Assembly: GCA_001768155.1 (NCBI GenBank)
Contig: MENC01000001.1
Span: forward strand, 1 to 9,570
DNA from: Bacteroidetes bacterium GWA2_30_7
GTDB lineage: Bacteria; Bacteroidota; Bacteroidia; Bacteroidales; GWF2-33-38
DNA length: 9,570 bases
Direction: 5' to 3'
Made by a program: the position numbers and the translations under genes. Shown piece by piece: positions 1-4,963 of this stretch (positions are counted from its first letter, which is position 1; each line of letters opens with the position of its first letter). The notes under the pieces are model-generated. The model had not been told where the DNA came from. It did no database searches and worked only from the letters and a program-made list of their open reading frames with translations.

Positions 1-91
1 TCTGTGAATCTGTGGCATTAGTTTGTTTTTTAGCATTTTAAATAGACTGATTAGTTACAAAAAATGAAGAAAAATATTTTGTTTTTCAATT
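1..91. other. Intergenic DNA left of the MITE-like element
   Basis: No reading frame or RNA gene is recognisable here. The first bases contain TCTGTGAATCTGTGGC, a short direct-repeat-like stretch. It loosely resembles, in inverted orientation, the GCTGATTTACACTGATT stretch near 8320 in the ackA-pta gap. The last six bases (86-91, TCAATT) are the left copy of the target duplication of the adjoining element. The gene upstream of cysC lies outside the window, so its orientation is unknown. Confidence 0.5.
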
Positions 92-142
92 CAATAGTTC
101 GGTATATTTTTGTAATAATTTGAAAATAAACTATTTCAATTG

Positions 143-210
143 CCACGACCTTTGGTTGTTGCGATGCACTGAGCTGAGTCGAAGTGAACCTGTCGAAACA
201 TAGGTCGTGG
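143..210. repeat. Nested REP-like inverted repeat inside the MITE
   Basis: CCACGACCT at 143-151 pairs exactly with AGGTCGTGG at 202-210. Between the arms lies a second structure with CACT...AGTG arms around GAGCTGAGTCGA (about 167-186), followed by GAACCTGTCGAAACA. The core resembles short palindromic elements common between bacterial genes. It is GC-richer than its surroundings. The nesting suggests one repeat inserted into the loop of another. Confidence 0.55.
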
Positions 211-233
211 GCTTAATTAATATATACAAATTC

Positions 234-247
234 AGGGCTTTAGCCCT
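234..247 (+). repeat. AGGGC/GCCCT hairpin followed by T-run
   Basis: AGGGC (234-238), loop TTTA and GCCCT (243-247) form a short GC-rich stem followed by TTT. The stem and T-run look like a weak intrinsic terminator on the + strand. It lies inside the mobile element, so it may simply be part of that repeat. It could insulate cysC from upstream transcription. Confidence 0.4.
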
Positions 248-349
248 TTTATAAGAATACAAGATGAAAAAAATACCGAACTATTGTCAATTTACTATTA
301 TCTTGAAATTTTAACCTTTTCATTTAATTTACAAATAAGCAAAATTAAT

Positions 350-357
350 TATCTTTG
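350..357 (+). promoter_or_regulatory. Bacteroidota -7 promoter box for cysC
   Basis: TATCTTTG matches the Bacteroidota -7 consensus TAnnTTTG exactly and ends 10 bases before the proposed cysC start. No convincing -33 TTTG box is visible upstream. If used, the transcript would have only a few untranslated bases. The assignment rests on the consensus and position alone. Confidence 0.5.
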
Positions 358-367
358 TCATTGCTTT

Positions 368-976
368 ATGAAAGACACATTAATAAATAATTTTAAGAAT
401 CTAAAAAGTGATTTTCTAAGAAAGTCAAAATCGAGGCTTTTAAACCAAAAATCAATTGTTGTTTGGCTTACAGGTTTATCTGGTTCAGGTAAAACTACAA
501 TTGCTTATGAATTGGAAAAATTATTATTAAGTAAACATTTCATCAGTTGTGTAATTGACGGTGATGATGTTAGAAGTAAGTTAAATAGTGATTTAGGCTT
601 TTCTGAAAACGACCGAAAAGAAAATATAAGAAGAGTCGCCGAAGTTGCAAAAATGCTTGTAGGAAGCAGTATTATTGCAATTTGTAGCTTTGTAAGTCCC
701 ACAGAATCAATTAGAGCAGTTGCCGAAAATATTTTAGCCGATAATTTTATTGAAATATATGTAAATTCGCCTATTGAAGTTTGCGAAAAAAGAGATGTAA
801 AGGGTTTATACAAGAGAGCTAGAAACGGAGAAATTTTTAATTTTACAGGAATTGATTCACCTTATGAAGCACCAAAAAATCCATTTTTGGAAGTACGCTC
901 CGATTTAATGAGTGTTAAAGATTCTGTAAATTTAATTTTTCAAAACATTATTCCATTAATTGAAATTAAGGTTTAG
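368..976 (+). CDS. cysC: Adenylyl-sulfate (APS) kinase CysC
   Basis: A cytosolic kinase that phosphorylates adenylyl-sulfate at the 3' position with ATP, giving PAPS. It takes the product of the CysDN enzyme encoded downstream. The 202-residue product has the usual family length. It shows a Walker A loop GLSGSGKT at residues 36-43, then the family blocks DGDDVRSKLNSDLGFSENDR and RKENIRRVAEVAK, and near the end GLYKRARNGEIFNFTGIDSPYE. The reading frame is open back to TTG at 284. The ATG at 368 is preferred because residues added upstream are not family-like, the upstream codons run into the MITE boundary, and a promoter box lies at 350-357. cysD follows after a 53-bp gap on the same strand, so the two are probably co-transcribed. 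Function is confident; the exact start is less so. Confidence 0.95.
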   Translation: MKDTLINNFKNLKSDFLRKSKSRLLNQKSIVVWLTGLSGSGKTTIAYELEKLLLSKHFISCVIDGDDVRSKLNSDLGFSENDRKENIRRVAEVAKMLVGSSIIAICSFVSPTESIRAVAENILADNFIEIYVNSPIEVCEKRDVKGLYKRARNGEIFNFTGIDSPYEAPKNPFLEVRSDLMSVKDSVNLIFQNIIPLIEIKV

Positions 977-1001
977 AAATTTAGAATTTTGGATTTAATG
1001 T

Positions 1002-1033
1002 AACAACTTAACAATGAAACAATTTAACAATGA
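1002..1033 (+). repeat. Octamer array (AACAAnnn x4) before cysD
   Basis: Four consecutive 8-bp units, AACAACTT, AACAATGA, AACAATTT and AACAATGA, fill 1002-1033. The last unit supplies the ATG of cysD (1030). The second unit also contains an ATG (1014) that opens an eight-codon out-of-frame mini-ORF ending at 1037. The same AACAATTT unit is repeated in the ackA-pta gap. Confidence 0.65.
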
Positions 1034-1935
1034 ATAAATATTATCTCAATCATTTAAGAGAACTCGAAGCAGAAGCAATTTATGTAATCAGAGAGGTTGC
1101 AGCACAATTTGAACGACCTGTAATGCTTTTTTCAGGAGGAAAAGACTCAATTGTAATGTTTTACCTTGCTCGTAAAGCATTTTGGCCCTCAAAAGTACCA
1201 TTTCCGTTAATGCACATTGATACAGGACATAACTTTCAGGAAACCTTAGACTTCAGAGATATGTTGATGGAAAAAACAGGAGCAAAATGTATTGTAAGTT
1301 TAGTTCAGGATGCAATTGATTGCGGAAGGTCGGTTGAAGAAAAAGGTGTTAATGCAAGCAGAAACCTACTACAAACTACAACTCTCTTGGATTCAATCGA
1401 AAAATATAAATTTGAAGCAGCATTTGGCGGTGGACGTCGTGATGAGGAAAAAGCCAGAGCAAAAGAAAGATTTTTTTCACATCGCGATGAGTTTGGTCAG
1501 TGGGACCCTAAAAATCAACGACCCGAATTATGGAATATTTTTAACGGTAAAAAAAACATTGGCGAACATTTCAGAATTTTCCCATTAAGCAACTGGACAG
1601 AATTAGATGTTTGGCAATACATTTACCTTGAAGATGTTGAAATTCCAAATTTATATTTTACACATAAACGAGAAGTTTTCTTTCGAGATGGAAATTGGCT
1701 TGCCACTGCCCCATTTATGAAATTAAAACCTGACGAAAAACCTGAAGTTTTGGATGTCCGATGCCGAACAATTGGCGATATTTCATGCACAGGTTTAACC
1801 TTATCAAAAGCAAATTCTTTGGAAGAAATTATACAGGAAATAGCCGCAACAAGAGTTACCGAAAGAGGCGGAAGAGCCGATGACAGAAGGTCGGAAGCAG
1901 CAATGGAAGACAGGAAGAAAGAGGGATACTTCTAA
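1030..1935 (+). CDS. cysD: Sulfate adenylyltransferase subunit 2 (CysD)
   Basis: The catalytic subunit of ATP sulfurylase, which joins sulfate to the AMP part of ATP to form adenylyl-sulfate. The reaction is driven by GTP hydrolysis in its partner CysN. The 301-residue length is normal for the family. The PP-loop SGGKDS of the adenylyltransferase fold is at residues 35-40. The conserved blocks PLMHIDTGHNFQETLDFRD and AAFGGGRRDEEKARAKER follow, and the protein closes with the characteristic arginine-rich tail ending KKEGYF. No residue looks missing. It is likely cotranscribed with cysC. The usual immediate partner cysN is not next door but 1.55 kb downstream, beyond an accessory segment. Translation starts within an octamer repeat and there is no Shine-Dalgarno site. 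Confidence 0.97.
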   Translation: MNKYYLNHLRELEAEAIYVIREVAAQFERPVMLFSGGKDSIVMFYLARKAFWPSKVPFPLMHIDTGHNFQETLDFRDMLMEKTGAKCIVSLVQDAIDCGRSVEEKGVNASRNLLQTTTLLDSIEKYKFEAAFGGGRRDEEKARAKERFFSHRDEFGQWDPKNQRPELWNIFNGKKNIGEHFRIFPLSNWTELDVWQYIYLEDVEIPNLYFTHKREVFFRDGNWLATAPFMKLKPDEKPEVLDVRCRTIGDISCTGLTLSKANSLEEIIQEIAATRVTERGGRADDRRSEAAMEDRKKEGYF

Positions 1936-1953
1936 GCTCAAAGTCAAAAGGCT

Positions 1954-1979
1954 AAAGCTCAAAGGTTAAAGCTCAAAGG
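1954..1979. repeat. Direct repeat AAAGCTCAAAGG x2; left arm of IR
   Basis: AAAGCTCAAAGG occurs at 1954-1965 and 1968-1979, within a longer AAAG-rich stretch starting right after the cysD stop. Bases 1961-1978 (AAAGGTTAAAGCTCAAAG) match the reverse complement of 2411-2428 at 17 of 18 positions. The broken four-helix-bundle gene is therefore bracketed by inverted repeats. Confidence 0.7.
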
Positions 1980-2336
1980 ATGGAAAATATTAATAATAAG
2001 AAAAATGATTTGTGTGATAGATTATTACGATTTGCAGTAGATGTTGTTTTGTATCTCTGAACTGTAAAAAATACCATTGAAACAATTGATATGAAAAGGC
2101 AACTGATAAAATCTTCATCTTCAAGCGGAGCAAATTATGAAGAGTCACAAGGTTCACCAACAAAACCAGATTTTAAAACTAAAGTTGGCATATCTTTGAA
2201 AGAAATGAGAGAATCAAATTATTTTTTAAGAATATTTGACAAACTTAATTTCGGAGATATAGAAAAAGGTAAATATCTTGTTAAAGAATCGGAAGAATTA
2301 AAAAAGATATTAGGTTCAATTATTAGTAAAATTTAG
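1980..2336 (+). pseudogene. Four-helix-bundle (23S rRNA IVP-like) protein, nonsense-interrupted
   Basis: The frame from the ATG at 1980 reads MENINNKKNDLCDRLLRFAV and continues to a TGA at 2058-2060 (codon 27). It then runs on in the same frame without a shift to the TAG at 2334-2336. The downstream part contains LIKSSSSSGANYEESQG, DFKTKVGISLKEMRESNYFLRI and SEELKKILGSI. These are recognisable blocks of the small four-helix-bundle family (PF05635-type; relatives are encoded in 23S rRNA intervening sequences). Ignoring the stop, the product would be about 118 residues, the normal family size. The stop could come from a single CGA-to-TGA change, since related proteins as I recall them carry a polar or basic residue there. 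Translation might restart at the ATG at 2091 to give 81 residues lacking the first helix. The family's cellular role is unclear. Confidence 0.8.
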
Positions 2337-2346
2337 TAATGATTTA

Positions 2347-2358
2347 TGCAAATTTGCA
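2347..2358. repeat. 12-bp perfect palindrome TGCAAATTTGCA
   Basis: A perfect palindrome just after the four-helix-bundle pseudogene. Its CAAATTTG core also occurs in TACAAATTTGTA at 8371-8382, upstream of ackA. In AT-rich DNA such a match may be chance, and no regulator is implied. Confidence 0.25.
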
Positions 2359-2410
2359 AAACTTTTTTCATTGATTTTTGAGCTTTTACCTTTGGGCTTG
2401 GGGTTTTGGG

Positions 2411-2428
2411 CTTTGGGCTTTAACCTTT
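2411..2428. repeat. Right arm of inverted repeat around four-helix gene
   Basis: CTTTGGGCTTTAACCTTT is the reverse complement of 1961-1978 with one mismatch. It belongs to a longer stretch (about 2379-2430) of TTTGGGCTT-type units that mirrors the AAAGCTC-type units after cysD. The two arms enclose about 430 bp containing only the broken four-helix-bundle gene. The stretch ends a few bases before the RhuM fragment start. Confidence 0.7.
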
Positions 2429-2436
2429 AATATATT

Positions 2437-2796
2437 ATGGAAACAGGCGAAATACTTATATATCAGAATTCTGAAAATAACATTAAAATTGATGTTCGTT
2501 TAGAAAATGAAACCGTTTGGCTCACTCAAGAGCAAATGGCACAGCTTTTTGCAAAAGGCAGAAGTACAATAGCAGAACACATTGCAAATGTTTATGAAGA
2601 AAAAGAATTGGAGCAAAATCCAACTTGTCGGAAATTCCGACAAGTTCGTTTTGAGGGCAACAGGCAAGTTGAAAGAGAAATAGACTATTATAATTTAGAC
2701 ATTATAATTTCAGTTGGTTACAGAGTAAAATCTTTGCAGGGTACACAATTCAGAATTTGGGCAACTCTAATTTTAAACACTAAAATACACTCCTAA
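2437..2796 (+). pseudogene. RhuM-family protein, N-terminal fragment
   Basis: The 119-residue product matches the N-terminal part of the RhuM (virulence RhuM / death-on-curing-associated) family. It has WLTQEQMAQLF at residues 28-38, a DNA-binding-like segment STIAEHIANVYEEKEL, and the family signature YYNLDIIISVGYRVKS at 84-99, followed by QGTQFRIWAT. Full-length members have roughly 300 residues or more. Here similarity stops after FRIWAT, and nine unrelated-looking residues lead to a stop. The downstream two-thirds is absent: the toxin gene of the next module starts 39 bp later and no continuation was seen in other frames. It is therefore most likely a truncated remnant, although the frame itself is intact and a short product could be made. 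The biochemical role of RhuM proteins is not established. Confidence 0.75.
2622..2646. repeat. 25-bp perfect palindrome inside rhuM fragment
   Basis: AACTTGTCGGAA (2622-2633), a central A, and TTCCGACAAGTT (2635-2646) form a perfect 12-bp-armed inverted repeat with a one-base centre. It lies within the coding frame and encodes the segment around TCRKFRQVR. Perfect symmetry of this length is unlikely by chance. It could be an embedded repeat element, or an operator or cruciform site. Confidence 0.8.
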
Positions 2797-2823
2797 TTAT
2801 TATGATTAAGTCAACTAATTGGT

Positions 2824-2831
2824 TAACTTTG
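2824..2831 (+). promoter_or_regulatory. Candidate -7 box upstream of higB-type toxin
   Basis: TAACTTTG fits the TAnnTTTG consensus. It ends only four bases before the toxin ATG at 2836, so the message would be leaderless or start at the codon itself. No -33 box is obvious. If real, it would drive the toxin-antitoxin pair and perhaps cysN. Confidence 0.4.
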
Positions 2832-2835
2832 TGTA

Positions 2836-3177
2836 ATGAATAGAAAGATTATTTCCTATAGAGATAATTTTGTAAAGTTTTACAAATCACAGGATAGTAA
2901 AATTCAAGAAAAAATAGAATATGTATTTGATTTGATAAGATTTGAAAAACAAGTTCCAAAAAAGTTCTTAAAATTTCTTGAAAATACAGACGGTATTTAT
3001 GAAATACGTGTTATAACAACATTTAAAAGTATTCGAATACTTTGTTTTTTTGACAAAGGAGAATTGATAGTTTTGACTAATTGTTTTTTAAAAAAGTCAC
3101 AAAAGACACCAAAACATGAGATTAATATTGCCGAAAAAATGAAAAGTGAATACATGAAAGAAAAATATGGAGGATAA
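2836..3177 (+). CDS. RelE/HigB-type toxin (Gp49-like)
   Basis: A 113-residue basic protein of the RelE/ParE superfamily, Gp49/HigB-like branch. Such toxins usually cleave mRNA on the ribosome, here inferred from family membership only. Visible family features are DGIYEIRV at residues 52-59, the strand RILCFFDKGELIVLTNCF at 67-84, the lysine-rich KKSQKTPKHEI at 86-96 and an amphipathic C-terminal helix ending in EYMKEKYGG. The gene is immediately followed by an XRE-type antitoxin (four-base gap), in the toxin-first order typical of higBA. The frame is intact with no sign of decay, unlike the two genes upstream. It lies inside the segment separating cysD from cysN, which suggests acquisition together with the neighbouring accessory genes. 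Naming as higB is by type and order, not by demonstrated orthology. Confidence 0.85.
   Translation: MNRKIISYRDNFVKFYKSQDSKIQEKIEYVFDLIRFEKQVPKKFLKFLENTDGIYEIRVITTFKSIRILCFFDKGELIVLTNCFLKKSQKTPKHEINIAEKMKSEYMKEKYGG
3169..3173 (+). promoter_or_regulatory. Shine-Dalgarno site deciding the antitoxin start
   Basis: GGAGG lies eight bases before the ATG at 3182, inside the last codons of the toxin gene. Strong Shine-Dalgarno sites are otherwise absent in this window. It supports 3182 rather than the overlapping ATG at 3167, and suggests efficient antitoxin translation coupled to the toxin. Confidence 0.6.
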
Positions 3178-3181
3178 TAAA

Positions 3182-3472
3182 ATGAAAAACATAACTGATT
3201 TTGAAGATTTATTGATAGAGAAATATGGTGAAAAAGGAACTCCAATGAGAGATAAATTTGATGCAAATTCACTTGCTTTCAGATTAGGAGAAATGTTAAA
3301 AGAAGCAAGGCAAGAAGCAAAGATTACTAAGGAACAATTGGCTGAGAAAACTGGAACAACAAAAAGCTACATTTCGCTAATTGAAAAAGGACAAAGCGAT
3401 ATTCAGATTTCAACTTTTTATAAACTTATTGAAATTGGACTTGGAAAACATCTAAATATATCAATTGGTTAA
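3182..3472 (+). CDS. XRE-family HigA-type antitoxin
   Basis: A 96-residue protein with a helix-turn-helix (HTH_3/XRE) domain at about residues 35-93. The segment LGEMLKEARQEAKITKEQLA leads into the recognition region TGTTKSYISLIEKGQSDIQISTFYKLIEIG. Proteins of this type bind and neutralise the preceding RelE/HigB-like toxin and usually repress their own promoter. The start at 3182 is chosen for its GGAGG site. The ATG at 3167 would add five residues and overlap the toxin by 11 bases. The N-terminal 30 residues, FEDLLIEKYGEKGTPMRDKF, are a recognisable extension of this antitoxin group. The gene ends 18 bp before cysN on the same strand, so autoregulation could also affect cysN. This is inference from layout, not shown by an operator. 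Confidence 0.87.
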   Translation: MKNITDFEDLLIEKYGEKGTPMRDKFDANSLAFRLGEMLKEARQEAKITKEQLAEKTGTTKSYISLIEKGQSDIQISTFYKLIEIGLGKHLNISIG

Positions 3473-3490
3473 TTAAAACATAAAAATAAT

Positions 3491-4789
3491 ATGGCTTTAG
3501 ACGTAGTAAATTCAACAGAAAAAAACATAGACACAGCATATCTTAATATGGAATTATTAAGATTTACAACAGCCGGCAGCGTTGATGATGGTAAAAGCAC
3601 ACTAATAGGCAGGCTCCTTTATGATAGCAAAGCAATTTTTGAAGACCAGATGGAAGCAATCGAAATTGCAAGCAAGAAAAAAGGCGACTTAGAAGTTAAT
3701 TTAGCTTTATTAACAGACGGATTAAGGGCTGAACGTGAACAAGGAATTACAATTGATGTGGCTTACAGATATTTCGCAACTCCAAAACGAAAATTCATTA
3801 TTGCCGACACTCCCGGTCATATTCAATATACACGAAATATGGTTACAGGAGCTTCCACTGCAAATGTTGCACTTATTTTAATTGATGCCCGTAACGGAGT
3901 TTTGGAACAAACTATAAGACACTCGTTTATTGCTTCATTGCTTCAGATTCCTCATATAATATTCTGCATAAATAAAATGGATTTGAAAGAATATAAAGAG
4001 ACTGTTTTTGATGAAATTTGCGATTCTGTTAAAACATTTGCTTCTAAACTCGATGTAAAAGATATTAGATTTGTTCCCATTAGTGCAAAACATGGCGATA
4101 ATGTTGTTGACCGTTCTGCAAAAATGGAATGGTATCAAGGTCCAACATTATTATATCTTCTTGAACATATTCATATTGCTAGCGATGTTAATCATTTGGA
4201 TGCAAGATTTCCGGTTCAATATGTAATCAGACCAGAATCTGATAAATATCACGATTACAGAGGCTATGCCGGAAGAATTGCAAGTGGCTCATTTAAAAAA
4301 GGCGATACAGTTTCTGTTTTACCATCTGGTTTTACTTCAAAAATTAAATCGATTGATTTTGCTAATGAAGAACTCGAAATGGCTTTTGCACCTCAGTCTG
4401 TTACAATTTGTTTGGAAGACGATGTTGACATTAGTAGAGGTGATATGATTGCACGTCAAAATAATGTGCCACAAGTCAGTCAAGATATTGATATGATGGT
4501 TTGCTGGTTTAACGAACGGCCTATTCAGGAAAAAGGAAGATATGTATTACGGCATACAACTAACGATGTAAAATGTATTATTAAAGAAATTCGCTATAAA
4601 ATCAATATCAATAATCTGGAAAGAAATACTGACGATAAATTAATCAAAATGAATGATATCGCCAGAATTTCAGTAAGAACAACCAAACCTTTATTTTACG
4701 ATTCGTATAGAAAAAATAGAATAACAGGCAGCGTAATTATTGTAGATGAAGGAACTAACGAAACAGTTGGTGCAGGGATGATAATGTAA
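3491..4789 (+). CDS. cysN: Sulfate adenylyltransferase subunit 1, GTPase (CysN)
   Basis: The regulatory GTPase subunit of ATP sulfurylase. GTP hydrolysis here drives APS formation by CysD. It belongs to the EF-Tu-like translation-factor GTPases. The P-loop GSVDDGKST is at residues 29-37, the switch region LTDGLRAEREQGITIDVAYRY spans 74-94, DTPGH is at 106-110 and NKMD at 161-164. Beta-barrel domains follow, including FPVQYVIRP and VTICLEDDVDISRGDMI. The 432 residues match stand-alone CysN, and there is no fused CysC kinase domain, consistent with a separate cysC upstream. Start ATG 3491 is preceded by an A-rich stretch with no Shine-Dalgarno site. It normally sits directly after cysD, but here 1.55 kb of accessory DNA intervenes. 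It therefore either relies on read-through from cysCD or uses the toxin-antitoxin promoter. Confidence 0.97.
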   Translation: MALDVVNSTEKNIDTAYLNMELLRFTTAGSVDDGKSTLIGRLLYDSKAIFEDQMEAIEIASKKKGDLEVNLALLTDGLRAEREQGITIDVAYRYFATPKRKFIIADTPGHIQYTRNMVTGASTANVALILIDARNGVLEQTIRHSFIASLLQIPHIIFCINKMDLKEYKETVFDEICDSVKTFASKLDVKDIRFVPISAKHGDNVVDRSAKMEWYQGPTLLYLLEHIHIASDVNHLDARFPVQYVIRPESDKYHDYRGYAGRIASGSFKKGDTVSVLPSGFTSKIKSIDFANEELEMAFAPQSVTICLEDDVDISRGDMIARQNNVPQVSQDIDMMVCWFNERPIQEKGRYVLRHTTNDVKCIIKEIRYKININNLERNTDDKLIKMNDIARISVRTTKPLFYDSYRKNRITGSVIIVDEGTNETVGAGMIM

Positions 4790-4963
4790 ATTTAAGATTT
4801 AGGATTTACGATTTAGGATTTACGATTGCTTACTATGTAAGTGTAAAGTTATAAAGTTTATAAAGTTATACAGTCAAAGTACAATTAATCAAACATATAG
4901 TTAAATTAAATGATTCGATAATTTCGTTTCACTTCCTAAATCCTAAATCGCAAATCGTAAATT
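4789..4963. terminator. Long imperfect inverted repeat between convergent genes
   Basis: The arm at 4789-4817 and the arm at 4935-4963 are complementary at 25 of 29 positions by my alignment. The left arm begins at the cysN stop codon and the right arm overlaps the buk stop codon. The left arm is built of GATTTAG/GATTTAC heptamers (a 14-bp unit repeated twice, 4796-4823). The arms are AT-rich and the loop is about 117 bases. It may help end transcription or protect 3' ends in both directions, but it is not a compact intrinsic terminator. Confidence 0.5.
4845..4869. repeat. AAAGTTAT tandem units in cysN-buk gap
   Basis: AAAGTTAT (4845-4852), AAAGTTTAT (4853-4861) and AAAGTTAT (4862-4869) are head-to-tail units within the loop of the inverted repeat. 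They follow the pattern of octamer arrays in the other gaps. Confidence 0.55.

Larger units (their letters stand above)
92..286. mobile_element. MITE-like non-coding element with TIRs and TSD
   Basis: The segment is bounded by inverted repeats. CAATAGTTCGGTAT at 92-105 is the exact reverse complement of 273-286. Allowing one mismatch, the match extends to 20 bp (92-111 against 267-286). Immediately outside, TCAATT occurs at both 86-91 and 287-292, a perfect 6-bp direct repeat in the position of a target-site duplication. The 195-bp interior has no coding capacity and contains two further hairpin-like repeats (143-210, 234-247). Terminal repeats, flanking duplication, small size and lack of a gene fit a miniature inverted-repeat element moved in trans by a transposase. 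The transposase family is not identified. It sits about 80 bp upstream of cysC, just outside the predicted cysC promoter. Confidence 0.78.

Noticed and set aside
284..367. Upstream extension of cysC from TTG at 284 (28 extra residues)
   Set aside because: The added residues are hydrophobic and not like APS kinases, the start lies in the MITE end, and the promoter box at 350-357 would fall inside the extension.
505..813. Minus-strand open frame opposite cysC, and similar shadow frames elsewhere
   Set aside because: They lie fully inside well-supported genes in another frame and show no recognisable domain.
2058..2060. TGA read as an amino acid (recoding or alternative code)
   Set aside because: Tryptophan in this window is encoded by TGG, no SECIS-like structure is evident, and no other gene carries an internal TGA. 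A nonsense mutation is simpler.
3167..3181. Antitoxin start at ATG 3167
   Set aside because: GGAGG at 3169-3173 is correctly spaced for the ATG at 3182. The 3167 codon overlaps the toxin gene and has no ribosome site.
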